NCBI RefSeq assembly: GCF_003350205.1
Contig: NZ_QLLC01000026.1
Span: 1-43,305, forward strand
Source: Brevundimonas bullata
Lineage (GTDB): Bacteria; Pseudomonadota; Alphaproteobacteria; Caulobacterales; Caulobacteraceae
DNA: 43,305 nt
Direction: 5' to 3'
Shown here piece by piece: positions 7,882-17,774 of the stretch. A model generated the notes under the pieces. The model was not told the origin of the DNA. It saw only the letters and a list, made by a program, of their open reading frames with translations, and did not search any database. Within the stretch, counting starts at the first letter, position 1; the number at the start of each line of letters is the position of its first letter. The translations under genes and the position numbers were made by a program.

Positions 7882-9609
7882 ATGCTCCTGATCCTGCTGT
7901 CCTACCTCGCCGGGGCGCTGACCATTCTCAGCCCCTGCATCCTGCCGGTCCTGCCCTTTGTCTTCGCCCGCGCGGGCCAGCCTTTCATGAAAAGCGGCCT
8001 GCCCCTGCTGCTGGGCATGGCCCTGACTTTTGCGGGCGTGGCGACGTTGGCGGCGGTCGGCGGCGGCTGGGCGGTGCAGGCCAATCAGGTCGGACGCTGG
8101 ATCGCGCTCGCCGTCATGGCGGTGCTGGGTCTGACCCTGATCATGCCCTCGCTGGCGGACCGGCTGACCAGACCTCTGGTGGCGCTCGGCTCGCGCCTGA
8201 CCGAGAAGGCCAGCGCGGAGCAGCAATCCGGCGGCGGCGTCTGGCCCTCCTTCCTGCTGGGCGTGGCCACCGGCCTGCTGTGGGCGCCCTGCGCGGGGCC
8301 GATCCTGGGTCTGATCCTGACCGGCGCCGCGCTGCAAGGCGCCAGCGCCGGCACCACCCTGCTGCTGGCCGCCTACGCCGCCGGGGCCGCCACCTCCCTG
8401 GCCCTGGCCCTGTTGATCGGCGGCAAGGTCTTCCAGACGATGAAGAAGTCTCTGGGCGTCGGCGAATGGGTGCGAAAGGGTCTGGGCGTTCTGGTCCTGA
8501 TCGGCGTCGCGGCCATTGCGCTTGGCCTCGACACCGGCCTGCTGACCCGCCTGTCCAGCGGCGGGACCAACCGCATCGAACAGAGCCTGCTCAGCCGCTT
8601 CGGCGCCGCCCAGCCCATGAACGCCGCCCGCGCCCCGCTGAACGCCCTGCCCATCGAAGGGGCCATGCCGCCCCTGACCGGCGCGACCGAGTGGATCAAC
8701 AGCCCGACCCTGACCACGGAACAGCTGCGCGGCAAGGTCGTGCTGGTCGATTTCTGGACCTACTCCTGCATCAACTGCGTGCGCACCATCCCCTATGTCC
8801 GCGCCTGGGCCGAGAAGTACCGCGAACAGGGCCTGGTGGTGATCGGCGTCCATACGCCCGAGTTCGCCTTCGAGAAGTCGCCCGCCAACGTCCGCGACGC
8901 CGTGCGCCGCTTCGGCGTCACCTACCCCGTGGCCATGGACAACGCCTTCGCCATCTGGCGCGCCTTCGACAACCGCTACTGGCCCGCCCACTACTTCATC
9001 GATGCCAAGGGAAACATCCGCTACCACCACTTCGGCGAGGGCGACTACGAACACTCCGAGCGGGTCATCCAGCAACTGCTGAAAGAGGCCGGCGCCGCCA
9101 ATGTCGACCAGGCCGTGGTCCAGGTCCGCGCCCAGGGCGCCGAGGCCGCCGCCACCGCCGAGGTCGCCTCACCCGAAACCTATGTCGGCTACGCCCGCGC
9201 CAAGCACTTCGTCTCGCCCGGCGGCTTCGGCTTTGACGTGCGCAAGACCTATGCGGCCGCGCCGCTGAAACTGAACGACTGGAGCCTGTCCGGCGACTGG
9301 ATCGTGCGGCCCGAACACGCCGACCTTCAGGCGCCGGGCGGACGCCTCGCCTTCCGTTTCAAGGCCCGCGACCTGCATCTGGTCATGGGGCCGAGCACCC
9401 TGGGGCAGCCCGTGCGCTTCCGCGTTCGCATCGATGGTCAGGCGCCGGGCGCCGACGCCGGCGTGGACATCGACGCGCAGGGACTGGGCCGGATCGACAG
9501 CCAGCGCCTGTATCAGTTGGTGCGTCAGTCCGGCGGCGCGCGCGAACGGACCTTCGAGATCGAGTTCCTCGACCCCGGCGTTCAGGTCTTCGCCTTCACC
9601 TTCGGCTGA
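7882..9609 (+). CDS. DipZ-like CcdA/thioredoxin fusion protein
   Basis: A 575-residue multidomain membrane thiol-disulfide protein. Residues 1-230 form a CcdA/DsbD-type transmembrane domain with Cys19 (ILSPCILPVLP) and Cys137 (LLWAPCAGPILG) as the membrane redox pair. Residues about 250-400 are a thioredoxin/AhpC-TSA domain with the active site Cys296-x-x-Cys299 (SCINC). Residues about 420-575 match the beta-sandwich C-terminal domain of DipZ (SPETYVGYARAKHF, then LSGDWIVRPEHADLQ). The family moves electrons from cytoplasmic thioredoxin to extracytoplasmic proteins. The target here is unknown. Its TGA directly abuts the recO stop codon on the other strand. A cytochrome c biogenesis role is the usual annotation but is inference. 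Confidence 0.87.
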   Translation: MLLILLSYLAGALTILSPCILPVLPFVFARAGQPFMKSGLPLLLGMALTFAGVATLAAVGGGWAVQANQVGRWIALAVMAVLGLTLIMPSLADRLTRPLVALGSRLTEKASAEQQSGGGVWPSFLLGVATGLLWAPCAGPILGLILTGAALQGASAGTTLLLAAYAAGAATSLALALLIGGKVFQTMKKSLGVGEWVRKGLGVLVLIGVAAIALGLDTGLLTRLSSGGTNRIEQSLLSRFGAAQPMNAARAPLNALPIEGAMPPLTGATEWINSPTLTTEQLRGKVVLVDFWTYSCINCVRTIPYVRAWAEKYREQGLVVIGVHTPEFAFEKSPANVRDAVRRFGVTYPVAMDNAFAIWRAFDNRYWPAHYFIDAKGNIRYHHFGEGDYEHSERVIQQLLKEAGAANVDQAVVQVRAQGAEAAATAEVASPETYVGYARAKHFVSPGGFGFDVRKTYAAAPLKLNDWSLSGDWIVRPEHADLQAPGGRLAFRFKARDLHLVMGPSTLGQPVRFRVRIDGQAPGADAGVDIDAQGLGRIDSQRLYQLVRQSGGARERTFEIEFLDPGVQVFAFTFG

Positions 9610-10341
9610 CTAGAGCCGTCCGGCCTCGGCCAGCCGCTCGATCATCCAGACGCGGGCGGGCGGCAGCGGCTTGTTCAGGGCGTGGAAGACGAACTGTTCC
9701 AGGAAGTGCCCGGTCAGGTCCAGCCCCGCCTTCACGTCGCCTTCGCCCAGCCCCGCCTGCGCGCCCAGCATGAAGGGCGGCAGGTTCAGCAGCTTGTCGG
9801 CATAGGGCGCACCCGCCTCGCGGCTGACGGCGCGGCCCGTGCGCGGGCTGACGTAGATCAGGTCATCCATCGACCCTGTGGCCGGACACCGCGACAGATC
9901 CAGACCAAAGCCCAGGTCTTCCAGCAACCCCGCCTCGAACCGCACGAAGATGGCGGGCCAGACCTCGGGCAAGGCGAACGCCCCCATCATGGCTTCGAAG
10001 GCCAGAAAGGCCCCCGGATGCGGCTCGCGCTCGGGCAAGGCCCCTTGCGCCACCGCCGCCGCAGCGTTCAGGCCGACCAGGGCCAGAGGATCGTCAAACA
10101 GGGCCGCCGGCCCCTCGCCCACAGGCTCCAGCCTTGCAGATCCCAGCTGGTCCGAGGTCCGCGACCTCAGATCGGCCACCACCCGCGCCCCCGCCTGCAA
10201 GAAGGGCCGCATCTTCCGCGACGCCCCGCCCGCGACATAGGCCGCGCGGCGTCCGTGCCGCTCGGTCAGCAGTTCGACCACGGCCCCGGTATCCCCATGC
10301 GCCCGCGCCGACAGGACAAAGGCGTCGTCCTGAACCTCCAT
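9610..10341 (-). CDS. recO: DNA repair protein RecO
   Basis: A 243-residue RecO. It helps load RecA onto SSB-coated single-stranded DNA in the RecFOR gap-repair pathway. The N-terminal OB fold is clear (DDAFVLSARAHGDTGAVVEL and then AYVAGGASRKMRPFLQAG). The helical C-terminal part contains LLEDLGFGLDLSRCPATG, YVSPRTGRAVSREAG and LLNLPPFM, features typical of alphaproteobacterial RecO. Its ATG overlaps the stop of the upstream NTF2-like gene (ATGA), so the two are translationally coupled. The usual era/rnc neighbours are absent. It converges on the DipZ-like gene with no space between the stop codons. Confidence 0.92.
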   Translation of the reverse strand: MEVQDDAFVLSARAHGDTGAVVELLTERHGRRAAYVAGGASRKMRPFLQAGARVVADLRSRTSDQLGSARLEPVGEGPAALFDDPLALVGLNAAAAVAQGALPEREPHPGAFLAFEAMMGAFALPEVWPAIFVRFEAGLLEDLGFGLDLSRCPATGSMDDLIYVSPRTGRAVSREAGAPYADKLLNLPPFMLGAQAGLGEGDVKAGLDLTGHFLEQFVFHALNKPLPPARVWMIERLAEAGRL

Positions 10342-10826
10342 CAGTCGGCCTTGATCGCATCAACGACGGCGCGCGCCCTGTCGTTCGGCACGGCGAAGCT
10401 GAGGACATATTGCTCGATCTTCCAGCCGTCGTCGGTCAGCCGCAACACGCCCGACCCGCGCGTGGTCCCATAGGCGTCGTTGTCCAGCACCTCGTCGAAC
10501 CAGGCCACGCAGCGGCAATCCACGGGTGCGATGGTCACGGTCCGCGCGGTCGGCCGATAGGTCCAGCCCTTGCCTTGCGAGAAATAGGGCATGGCGTAGG
10601 CCCTGAAGTCCGGCAGGCTCCACCGCTCGGTCGCATCCGTGCCGATGAACCGACCGTCCGCCGTAAAGCTCGCGAAATAGGCCTCGCCGTCGGCCTTCGA
10701 GGCCGCGGCGTGCATGGCGTCCAGCACGCGCTCCACCGAGGCGGTCTCGGCCTCAGCGACAGGCGCGGCCTGAACCGGAGCAGCTAAAACTTGGAGCATC
10801 ATCAGAGCGGCGGTGATCATGGCCAT
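10341..10826 (-). CDS. Secreted SnoaL/NTF2-like protein
   Basis: A 161-residue protein with a Sec signal peptide (MAMITAALMMLQVLAAPVQAAP) and one NTF2-like domain. Typical features are an N-terminal helix VERVLDAMHAAASKADGEAY, FASFTADGRFIGTDATERW, and the C-terminal strands SGVLRLTDDGWKIEQYVLSF. Related alphaproteobacterial proteins are annotated as SnoaL-like or nuclear transport factor 2 family; no reaction is established. It lies directly upstream of recO with an ATGA overlap. AGGA lies about eight bases before the chosen ATG; a second in-frame ATG two codons later is possible. The pairing with recO looks like shared transcription rather than shared function. Confidence 0.8.
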   Translation of the reverse strand: MAMITAALMMLQVLAAPVQAAPVAEAETASVERVLDAMHAAASKADGEAYFASFTADGRFIGTDATERWSLPDFRAYAMPYFSQGKGWTYRPTARTVTIAPVDCRCVAWFDEVLDNDAYGTTRGSGVLRLTDDGWKIEQYVLSFAVPNDRARAVVDAIKAD

Positions 10827-10865
10827 GTTCTAGTCCTGTTCTCCCACAGGTGAAAGCACCTCTCA

Positions 10866-10922
10866 CCTTCCTTCTCCCCCAAACAGCAGACCGCGCTTCC
10901 TTCTTCCCTTGCGGGAGAAGGC
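10866..10922. repeat. Degraded family A palindrome
   Basis: CCTTCTTCCCTTGCGGGAGAAGG (10900-10922) is an imperfect hairpin, preceded by CACCTTCCTTCTCCCCC at 10865-10880. It resembles one half of the family A repeats and lies between the divergent NTF2-like and PhoX genes. Confidence 0.45.
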
Positions 10923-11026
10923 CGAACGCCCCGCCCAAATCGTCGCAGCCACGCAACCGTCACACGACCGTATCGCCCCTGTCGTCCGCAGACGGTCTAA
11001 GCTCGGCCATCAAACGGAGTCCTCCC

Positions 11027-12448
11027 ATGCGCCTGCAACGCCGCCAACTGATCTCGACCGGGGCTGCGGCCTTCGCCTTCGCCGGCTTCGCCCGCAACGT
11101 CCACGCCCAAGGACGGGAATCGGCGGCGAGCGAAGAAAGCTACGTCAATCAGGTCGAGGGCTACGGCCCGCTGAAGGCCGACCCCAACGGCCTGCTCGAC
11201 CTGCCGGAAGGGTTTTCCTATCAGGTCATCTCCCAGAGCGGCGAGACCATGGACGACGGCCTGCTGGTCCCCGGCCAGCCGGACGGCATGGGCTGCTTCC
11301 CCCTGACGCCGACCACGGTCGCCCTGGTGCGCAACCACGAGCTGAAGGGGTCAAAGGCGCTTCACCGCAACATGGGACCCGGCGGCTTCCACCACGAACG
11401 CCTCGGCCTGCTGGACGCCTCCAAGGCCTACGACACCTACAAGGACGGCCGCGCCCTGCCCGGCGGCACGACAACACTGATCTACGACCTCGAAACCCGT
11501 CAGACGGTGCGTCAGCACCTGTCGCTGATCGGCACCTCGACCAACTGCTGCGGCGGCCACACGCCCTGGGGCAGCTGGCTGACCTGCGAGGAGACGGTCG
11601 AGACCCCCGCCGACGCCGACGTGACCAAGGCCCACGGCTGGGTGTTCGAAGTGCCTGCCGCCGCGACCGGCCTGGTCGACCCCGTGCCGCTGAAAGCCAT
11701 GGGCCGCTTCGATCACGAGGCCGTCTGCATCGACCCGCGCACCGGCATCGCCTACCTGACCGAGGATCAGGGCGACGGCCTCTTCTATCGCTTCATTCCC
11801 ACGGTTCCGGGCCAGTTGGCGCGCGGCGGACGGCTGCAAGCCATGGCCTTCAAGGGGCAAGCCGGCGCCGACAGTTCCAACCACGAGGCCCGCATCTGGT
11901 CGGTCAACGACTGGCGCGAGGTCGAGTGGGTCGACATGGACGACGTCGAGGACCCGGCGGGCGACCTGCGCCATCGCGGTCATGCGGCGGGCGCCGTCAA
12001 GGTGGCGCGCGGCGAAGGCGTCTTCTGGGGCGAGAACGAGCTCTACCTGACCGCCACCTCGGGCGGACCGCTGCGCCGGGGCCAGATCATGCGCTACGTC
12101 CCATCCCCCGACGAAGGCGGCGCGGACGAAGCCCGCAACCCCGGCCGCATCCAGCTGTTTGTCGAAAGCACCGACCTGCGCACCATGAACATGGGCGACA
12201 ACCTGTGCATCGCGCCCTGGGGCCACCTGATCGTCTGCGAGGACAACTATTCCGACGAGGTGCGCAACCATATCAAGGGCGTGACGCCCGACGGCCGCCT
12301 CTACACCATCGCTCGCAACGTCTTCACCGGGAACTCGGAGTTCGCCGGGGCCGTGTTCTCGCCGGACGGCGCCGTCCTGTTCGTGAACATCATGTACCCC
12401 GGTCTGACCCTGGCGATCAGAGGCCCGTGGAACGCGGTCCGCTCATGA
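11027..12448 (+). CDS. PhoX/DUF839 family protein, Tat-exported
   Basis: A 473-residue protein of the PhoX-like (DUF839) family. The N-terminus has a twin-arginine signal ([18 protein letters not shown], cleavage near VHAQ), so it is exported folded, in line with the metal cofactor of PhoX enzymes. Family blocks are [67 protein letters not shown] and [17 protein letters not shown]. It is shorter than classical PhoX alkaline phosphatases (over 600 residues), so phosphatase activity is likely but not certain. The start is the ATG at 11027 after a GGAG; the longer open frame upstream lacks similarity. Its 3' end overlaps ctaA by 32 bp, tail to tail. Confidence 0.87.
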   Translation: MRLQRRQLISTGAAAFAFAGFARNVHAQGRESAASEESYVNQVEGYGPLKADPNGLLDLPEGFSYQVISQSGETMDDGLLVPGQPDGMGCFPLTPTTVALVRNHELKGSKALHRNMGPGGFHHERLGLLDASKAYDTYKDGRALPGGTTTLIYDLETRQTVRQHLSLIGTSTNCCGGHTPWGSWLTCEETVETPADADVTKAHGWVFEVPAAATGLVDPVPLKAMGRFDHEAVCIDPRTGIAYLTEDQGDGLFYRFIPTVPGQLARGGRLQAMAFKGQAGADSSNHEARIWSVNDWREVEWVDMDDVEDPAGDLRHRGHAAGAVKVARGEGVFWGENELYLTATSGGPLRRGQIMRYVPSPDEGGADEARNPGRIQLFVESTDLRTMNMGDNLCIAPWGHLIVCEDNYSDEVRNHIKGVTPDGRLYTIARNVFTGNSEFAGAVFSPDGAVLFVNIMYPGLTLAIRGPWNAVRS

Positions 12449-13484
12449 ACAGGCGCGGGCGCGAGCGGCGAACCAGCCACAGGTTGATCGTCGCCGCGCC
12501 CAGCACCAGCGCCGCCAACGCCTGGTGCAGCGCGCCCAGGGTGATCGGCACCGCGTGCATCAGCGTCACAATGCCCAGCCCCGCCTGAAGCCACAGCAAG
12601 GCCGCCAGCACAAAGGCCGACAGTCCCAGCCCCTCGGCCAGCCGCCAGCGCCAGGCGTGGATCGCATAGGCCGTGCCGCCCGCCAGCAGCAGATAGGCGC
12701 CGATGCGGTGATTGAACTGCACCAGTCCCTGATCGTGCAGGAAGGCGATCGCCCCCTTGCCCCACTCCACCGGCGGGAAGACCGCCCCATTCATCATCGG
12801 CCAGTCGGTGTAGATCAGCCCCGCTTTGGCCCCGGCCACCAGCCCGCCCAGCAGGCACTGAACGAAGATCGCCCCGAGCAGCAGCCCTGCGCCCCAGGTC
12901 CAGCCGCGCGGCGACCGCGAATGGTCCGATCCGCTCCAGGCCTCCAGCCCGGTCCAGATCAGACCGGCGAAGATCAAAAACGCCAGACCCAGGTGGGTCG
13001 CCAGCCGCTCCGGCGCCACATCGACCCGCTCCGACAGGCCGCTGGACACCATCCACCAGCCGATCAGGCCCTGAATCCCGCCCAGTCCCAGCAGGATCAG
13101 ACAACGCCCGATCAGCCGCTTAGGCAGCCGCCGCATCACCAGGAAGACGACGAAGGGAACCGCGAAGACCACCCCGATCAGCCGCCCGAACAGACGGTGC
13201 AGCCACTCCCACCAGAAGATGCCCTGGAACTCGCCCAGGCTCATGCCGGCGTTGACCTGGGCGTACTGCGGGATAGCCTTGTACTTGTCGAAGGCCTCGG
13301 CCCAGTCGGCCGCGTTCATCGGCGGGATGGCGCCCATGATGGGCTTCCACTCGGTGATCGACAGACCCGAGCCCGTCAGGCGCGTCACGCCCCCGATCAC
13401 CACCATGGCGAAGACCATCGCCGCGCTGAAGAACAGCCACAGCGCGACCGCGCGGCTTTGATCCTGATTCACGAAACGCTTCAT
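12417..13484 (-). CDS. ctaA: Heme A synthase (COX15/CtaA)
   Basis: A 355-residue polytopic membrane protein with about eight transmembrane helices. It oxidises heme O to heme A for aa3-type cytochrome oxidase. Conserved pieces are [20 protein letters not shown] and [20 protein letters not shown]. The four conserved histidines are visible in [25 protein letters not shown] and ALHQALAAL. The length and the WEWLHR form match the alphaproteobacterial/mitochondrial type. The ATG at 13484 is chosen; the frame is open 47 codons further but unlike the family there. Its last codons overlap the PhoX gene on the other strand. Oxidase genes are not in the window. Confidence 0.94.
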   Translation of the reverse strand: MKRFVNQDQSRAVALWLFFSAAMVFAMVVIGGVTRLTGSGLSITEWKPIMGAIPPMNAADWAEAFDKYKAIPQYAQVNAGMSLGEFQGIFWWEWLHRLFGRLIGVVFAVPFVVFLVMRRLPKRLIGRCLILLGLGGIQGLIGWWMVSSGLSERVDVAPERLATHLGLAFLIFAGLIWTGLEAWSGSDHSRSPRGWTWGAGLLLGAIFVQCLLGGLVAGAKAGLIYTDWPMMNGAVFPPVEWGKGAIAFLHDQGLVQFNHRIGAYLLLAGGTAYAIHAWRWRLAEGLGLSAFVLAALLWLQAGLGIVTLMHAVPITLGALHQALAALVLGAATINLWLVRRSRPRLFMSGPRSTGL

Positions 13485-13615
13485 TCGACGCCTGCCGTTC
13501 GCCCCGATACACTGTCGCCTTACAAGTCGGGCGACCGGGGCGGTATGCCCCCCCAGCGCGGCAAGATCGAGTCGCTTTCGACGCCAAGGCGTCGCACCAT
13601 TCTGAAGGAGCGCCC

Positions 13616-13870
13616 GTGGCGCCATATGCGGATATCGCCATCGCCGTCGTCGGCGCCCTGGTTCTGGCCTGGATCGCCGACCTGCTGACCGGCCGCCGGG
13701 GTCTCGGCGGAACCATCCTGGTCGCCGCCGTCGGCGCCGGTTGTGGCGCCTTCCTGGCCATCCGCGTCTTCGCCGTGGCCACGCTCAGCGACTGGACCTG
13801 GGTCGTCTGGTCGATGATCGCCGCCGTGGTCTGCCTGGTCGCCTTCTTCCTGTTCCGGAGCAAGCGCTGA
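13616..13870 (+). CDS. Small membrane protein, GlsB/YeaQ-like
   Basis: An 84-residue protein with three predicted transmembrane helices. The first two, with a glycine-rich turn ([20 protein letters not shown]), resemble the transglycosylase-associated (GlsB/YeaQ/YmgE) small membrane proteins. The GTG start at 13616 is supported by a strong GAAGGAG six bases upstream. The gene's stop overlaps the start of the next small gene (TGATG), so they are co-translated. Function is unknown; family membership is tentative. Confidence 0.75.
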   Translation: MAPYADIAIAVVGALVLAWIADLLTGRRGLGGTILVAAVGAGCGAFLAIRVFAVATLSDWTWVVWSMIAAVVCLVAFFLFRSKR

Positions 13871-14076
13871 TGGGCGCCCGGACCCGCCGCTTCGTCGCCA
13901 CGGTCGGCGTTGTGCTGTTCCTGACCTTCTGGGTCTGGGGCGCGGTGTCGATCAACGACCGCCTGCCCGACATCTGGTGGCTGGACCTGATCTTCTTCGC
14001 CGTCGCAGGCATCGGCTGGGGCATCCCCCTGATCCCGATGCTCCGCTGGGCCGAGCGCGAGCCCGGCGCGAAATAG
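13870..14076 (+). CDS. DUF2842 family small membrane protein
   Basis: A 68-residue protein with two predicted transmembrane helices (FVATVGVVLFLTFWVWGAV and LDLIFFAVAGIGWGIPLIPM). The tryptophan-rich centre (DIWWLDLIFF) and the ending WGIPLIPMLRWAE match DUF2842, a short alphaproteobacterial family without known function. Its ATG overlaps the preceding stop. A terminator hairpin follows 13 bp past its stop. Confidence 0.75.
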   Translation: MGARTRRFVATVGVVLFLTFWVWGAVSINDRLPDIWWLDLIFFAVAGIGWGIPLIPMLRWAEREPGAK

Positions 14077-14089
14077 AGCTGGAATTGCA

Positions 14090-14117
14090 AAAGGGGCCGC
14101 TCGAAAGCGACCCCTTT
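14090..14117. terminator. Bidirectional hairpin terminator
   Basis: AAAGGGG-C-CGCT, loop CGAA, AGCG-A-CCCC-TTT forms a long stem with one mismatch. T-runs (A-runs on the other strand) flank it on both sides, and the minus strand loop is TTCG. It lies between the DUF2842 gene (+) and the 3' end of tRNA-Pro (-) and suits both. Confidence 0.8.
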
Positions 14118-14141
14118 AACCAACCGATTTCCCTGAGGAAA

Positions 14142-14218
<77 letters not shown>

Positions 14219-14289
14219 AAGACGCTCCCTATAGAGGGCGATTCCGCAGTCCGCAAACCCTAAAACGCTCTTTGAACAACAAGTTCGCC

Positions 14290-14706
14290 TCAGCGCTGCA
14301 GAACAGCGTCCAGACGCGCCTTCGCCGACTCCAGGTCGGCCAAAACAGCGCCCAAACGGGCGGCCTCGAACGGCGCGGCGGCGGCCGAAGCGACGGGTTC
14401 ACGCTCCACGTCGGCGTCGATCTCCAGCGCCGTGGCCGGATCGCCGTAGGCGGCCAGACGGGCCAGCCCCTGCTCCTTGTGCAGACGCTGGACGCCGCGA
14501 ATGGTCAGCCCCTCGTCGTGCAGCAGACGCCGCACGGCCTTCAGCACCGTGATGTCCTCGGGCCGATAGAAACGACGGCCGCCCGCGCGCTTCACCGGGA
14601 CGATGAAGTCCAGCTTGGTTTCCCAGAAGCGCAGCACGTGCTGCTGCGCGCCGACTTCGTCAGCGGCCTCGGAAATGGTGCGGAAGGCGTTCGGGCTTTT
14701 GGCCAC
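14290..14706 (-). CDS. MerR family transcriptional regulator
   Basis: A 138-residue regulator with a MerR-type winged helix at about 8-78 (FRTISEAADEVGAQQHVLRF, WETKLDFIVPVKRAGGRRFY, RPEDITVLKAVRRLLHDEGL). A short C-terminal helix with a coiled-coil tendency follows (AAPFEAARLGAVLADLESAK). No metal-binding cysteines are seen, so it is not a classical metal sensor. It follows ihfA by 7 bp on the same strand, the usual alphaproteobacterial arrangement. Target genes are unknown. Confidence 0.88.
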   Translation of the reverse strand: MAKSPNAFRTISEAADEVGAQQHVLRFWETKLDFIVPVKRAGGRRFYRPEDITVLKAVRRLLHDEGLTIRGVQRLHKEQGLARLAAYGDPATALEIDADVEREPVASAAAAPFEAARLGAVLADLESAKARLDAVLQR

Positions 14707-14713
14707 AGTCTAT

Positions 14714-15022
14714 TCAGTCCTCGACGACCGCGTCGTGGACCCGGCTCTTCATGATTTGCGAGGCGCGGAAGCTGATCACCCGACGTGGGTTGATCGCCGC
14801 CGGTTCGCCGGTCTTGGGGTTGCGGCCCATCCGGGCGCGCTTCTCGCGCACCTGGAAGACGCCGAATCCCGACAGTTTGACTGTCTCGCCGCGCTCGAGC
14901 GATTCGACGACCAGTTCGAGCGTGCGCTCGACCAGACCGGAGCATTCCTGGCGGGAAAGCCCCACCTCGTCATGCACCGCATCGCACAAATCCGCCCGGG
15001 TCAGGGTCTCTTGTCCCGTCAC
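14714..15022 (-). CDS. ihfA: Integration host factor subunit alpha
   Basis: A 102-residue HU/IHF-family DNA-bending protein. Signatures are LTRADLCDAVHDEVGLSRQE, VKLSGFGVFQVREKRARMGR, and NPKTGEPAAINPRRVISFRA, including the Pro of the intercalating arm. With IhfB it forms the heterodimer that bends DNA at promoters, origins and recombination sites. The GTG at 15022 is chosen because GGAGAG sits just upstream and the protein then begins (V)TGQETLTRADL like other alphaproteobacterial IhfA. An ATG at 15052 would add ten residues without similarity. It sits downstream of fabH with a 72-bp gap. Confidence 0.94.
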   Translation of the reverse strand: MTGQETLTRADLCDAVHDEVGLSRQECSGLVERTLELVVESLERGETVKLSGFGVFQVREKRARMGRNPKTGEPAAINPRRVISFRASQIMKSRVHDAVVED

Positions 15023-15094
15023 TGCGTCTCTCCGCTGCCAATTCGCACGCATAGAAGGGCAAAGTCGCCCCGAATCAAAGCCCTGAATGCAAAT

Positions 15095-16072
15095 CTAGAG
15101 ACGGAAGGCGCAGGCGCCCCACGTCAGACCGCCGCCCATGGCCTCGATCACCACCAGATCGCCGCGCTTGATCCGCCCGTCCTTGATGGCCGCATCCATG
15201 GCCAGAGGGATGGACGCCGCCGAGGTGTTGGCATGCAGGGCCACGGTCGAGACGACCTTGTTTTCGTCCAGCCCCAGACGTTCACCGACCCCGCGAATGA
15301 TGCGCTGGTTGGCCTGATGAGGCACGAACCAGTCGATCTCGGGGATCTCGACGCCCGCCGCCTCGGTCGCACCGACAATCGCTTCGGCGATGTTGACGAC
15401 CGCGTGGCGGAAGACCTGATTGCCCAGCATTTTCAGATGGCCGACCGTGCCCGTCGTGGACGGACCGCCATCGACATAGAGCATGTCGGTCTTCGTGCCG
15501 TCGCAGCGCAGGGCGAAGCCCAGCACGCCCTGATCAGCCTTGGTCCCCTGCCCTTCGCGCGGTTCCAGCACGAAGGCGCCGGCGCCGTCGCCGAACAGGA
15601 CGCAGGTGGTCCGGTCGTTCCAGTCCATCAAGCGGGTCATTTCCTCGGCGCCGATGACCAGGGCGCACCTGGCCATGCCGCGCGCGACGAAGCCGTCGGC
15701 CACGCTCATGGCGTAGACGAAGCCCGAGCAGACCGCCTGAACGTCAAAGGCGATGCCGACCGGCGCGCCCAGCTTGGCCTGAACGATGGCGGCGGTGGCC
15801 GGGAAGGTCTGATCCGGAGTGGTGGTGGCGACGATGATCAGGTCGACGTCAGCCGCCGTCTTGCCGGCGTCGGCCAGGGCGCGGCGCGCGGCCTCGACCG
15901 CCAGGTCGCTGGTCGGCTCGTCGTCGCGGGCCTGATGGCGTTGATGGATGCCGGTGCGCTCGACGATCCACTCGTCAGAGGTATCAACGAACTTGGCCAG
16001 GTCGGCGTTGGTGACGACCTTCTCCGGCAGGAAGGAGCCGACGCCGGTCACGGCGCTACGGATGACGCTCAC
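15095..16072 (-). CDS. fabH: 3-oxoacyl-ACP synthase III (KAS III)
   Basis: A 325-residue enzyme that starts fatty acid synthesis by condensing acetyl-CoA with malonyl-ACP. The catalytic triad is visible: Cys115 in [11 protein letters not shown], His252 in [12 protein letters not shown], and Asn282 in [13 protein letters not shown]. The ending [16 protein letters not shown] is typical. It starts at GTG (16072), which overlaps the plsX stop (GTGA), with GGGGAG about ten bases before. The plsX-fabH-ihfA-merR order is conserved in Alphaproteobacteria and links phospholipid and fatty acid initiation. Confidence 0.95.
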   Translation of the reverse strand: MSVIRSAVTGVGSFLPEKVVTNADLAKFVDTSDEWIVERTGIHQRHQARDDEPTSDLAVEAARRALADAGKTAADVDLIIVATTTPDQTFPATAAIVQAKLGAPVGIAFDVQAVCSGFVYAMSVADGFVARGMARCALVIGAEEMTRLMDWNDRTTCVLFGDGAGAFVLEPREGQGTKADQGVLGFALRCDGTKTDMLYVDGGPSTTGTVGHLKMLGNQVFRHAVVNIAEAIVGATEAAGVEIPEIDWFVPHQANQRIIRGVGERLGLDENKVVSTVALHANTSAASIPLAMDAAIKDGRIKRGDLVVIEAMGGGLTWGACAFRL

Positions 16073-17142
16073 TGGTGGGTCTCCCCAAGGGTTTCGGCGG
16101 CCGGCGCGGGCTGCTCCAGGGCGGCGAGCCGTCCCAGGTTGGCCCCGACCTTGGCCATGTAGTCGCTGCGCGCCAGATCGACGGCGATGCGGATGGCGTT
16201 TCCATAGCCGCGCGGCGTGGCGCCGCCGTGGCTTTTCACGACAATTCCGTTCAGCCCCAGCAAAGGCCCGCCGTTGATGGCGTTGGGGTCGATCCTGGCG
16301 GCCATGCGCTTCAGCGCCGGCATGGCGATCAGGGCGCCCAGCTTGGCGACCGGCCCCGAGGTCAGCGCCTCTTTCAGCAGACCCGAAATGAAGCGCGCCG
16401 TGCCTTCGGCGGTCTTCAGGGCGATATTGCCGGTGAAACCGTCGGTGACGACCACGTCCACCGTGCCCTTGGCGATGTCATCGCCTTCGACAAAGCCGTG
16501 ATAGTTCAAAGGAATGCCGCCCTCGCGCAGGATGGCGTGGGCCTCGCGCACCTCGTCGTGGCCCTTCATGTCCTCGGAGCCGACGTTCAGAAGACCGACC
16601 GTAGGCTTGGCCACGCCATGCACCGCCGACTGGAAGGCCTCGCCCATGATGGCGAATTCGATCAACTGCTTGGCGTCGCTGCCGATGTTGGCGCCGACAT
16701 CCAGCACCGCCGTATAGCCGCGCGTCGTTGGCCAGCTGGCGACGATGGCCGGGCGTTCCAGGCCGGGCGCCGCCATGCGCAGCAGCAGTTTTGAGATGGC
16801 CATCAGGGCGCCGGTGTTGCCGGCGGACACAGCCGCTTTGGCCTCGCCCGTCTTCACCGCCTCGATGGCGTTCCACAGGCTGGAGCCCTTGCCCCGACGC
16901 ATGGCCTGGGCCGGCTTTTCGTCCATGGCCACGACCTTGTCGGTGTGGCGCACGTCGCAGACGGCGTCGGTCAGGGCGCAGCGCGCCATCTCGGCGCGAA
17001 TCGCCGCCTCGTCGCCATGCAGCAGGAAACGCACGCCCTCGCCGTCATGCCGCGAGAGATAGTCTTTCACGCCGCCGACCACGACCGAGGGACCGTGGTC
17101 CCCGCCCATGGCGTCAAGCGAGATCAGTGTTGGGGATGCCAA
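16069..17142 (-). CDS. plsX: Phosphate acyltransferase PlsX
   Basis: About 357 residues. It converts acyl-ACP to acyl-phosphate for phospholipid synthesis. Typical blocks are [20 protein letters not shown] at the N-terminus, [59 protein letters not shown] and [21 protein letters not shown] choose TTG 17142 because the family begins right at this point. The upstream in-frame GTG (17211) adds 23 residues with rare codons such as CTA, CGA and TTG and no similarity. A GGAG lies 11 bases before the TTG, which is a long spacing, so the start is uncertain. It overlaps fabH downstream. Confidence 0.92.
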   Translation of the reverse strand: MASPTLISLDAMGGDHGPSVVVGGVKDYLSRHDGEGVRFLLHGDEAAIRAEMARCALTDAVCDVRHTDKVVAMDEKPAQAMRRGKGSSLWNAIEAVKTGEAKAAVSAGNTGALMAISKLLLRMAAPGLERPAIVASWPTTRGYTAVLDVGANIGSDAKQLIEFAIMGEAFQSAVHGVAKPTVGLLNVGSEDMKGHDEVREAHAILREGGIPLNYHGFVEGDDIAKGTVDVVVTDGFTGNIALKTAEGTARFISGLLKEALTSGPVAKLGALIAMPALKRMAARIDPNAINGGPLLGLNGIVVKSHGGATPRGYGNAIRIAVDLARSDYMAKVGANLGRLAALEQPAPAAETLGETHQ

Positions 17143-17240
17143 GTGGAAATGGACTCCGTCGCCGTCTTGTCGCGGCGCTTCATATAGGGATGCGGGACGC
17201 AAATGTCGCACCCATGGGATGCTACCAGGTCAACGCGAGG

Positions 17241-17774
17241 TCAACCTTCACCGGAACCGTCCGTCGGACGCAGACCCTTCAGCACGGCGAAAGGCGAGAT
17301 TTCGCCGGGTTCCGGCGGCTGCTCGAAGACCGCGCCCGGCTTGCGCGGGAAGGGGTCCAGGCTCAGCGCCAGCTGCTCAACGGCGTATTGGCCCAGGTCG
17401 AGGCTGCCGCCTTCGATCTGATCCGCCGAATCGTCGTCCAGCTCCAGATCGATTTCAGCATTCTCGTCGGCTTCGTGTTCAGTCGCCTCGACCATCTGAA
17501 CCGAGAACTTGCGATCGATGCGGACTGGCAGCGGCTCCAGCGTCAGCCCGCACGTCTGAACCGCGTCGGCTATGACCCGCCCGTCCAGACGCCAGCCGGA
17601 CACGGTCGGGACCAGGTTGATATCGACCTCGAACATATCGAGCGCCTGAAGGTCCAGGGCGCGGACGATTCGTTTGATCGCCTCCGCATCCGGCTTCAGG
17701 CGGCGCTGCACGCCGGCGCCGATGTGGTGAAGCCTCAGCGGCTCGCTATAGGGCAAGGGGGGAAGGTCGTTCAT
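17241..17774 (-). CDS. DUF177/YceD family protein
   Basis: A 177-residue YceD-like (DUF177) protein. The N-terminal region carries LKPDAEAIKRIVRALDLQAL and VDINLVPTVSGWRLDGRVIA. A two-strand segment TCGLTLEPLPVRIDRKFSVQ follows, then an acidic stretch and the conserved QYAVEQLALSLDPFPRKPGA. The family normally lies before rpmF and is linked to 23S rRNA metabolism in other bacteria. Here no rpmF follows; plsX is the next gene. Its ATG overlaps the CBP3-like stop (ATGA). Confidence 0.85.
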   Translation of the reverse strand: MNDLPPLPYSEPLRLHHIGAGVQRRLKPDAEAIKRIVRALDLQALDMFEVDINLVPTVSGWRLDGRVIADAVQTCGLTLEPLPVRIDRKFSVQMVEATEHEADENAEIDLELDDDSADQIEGGSLDLGQYAVEQLALSLDPFPRKPGAVFEQPPEPGEISPFAVLKGLRPTDGSGEG

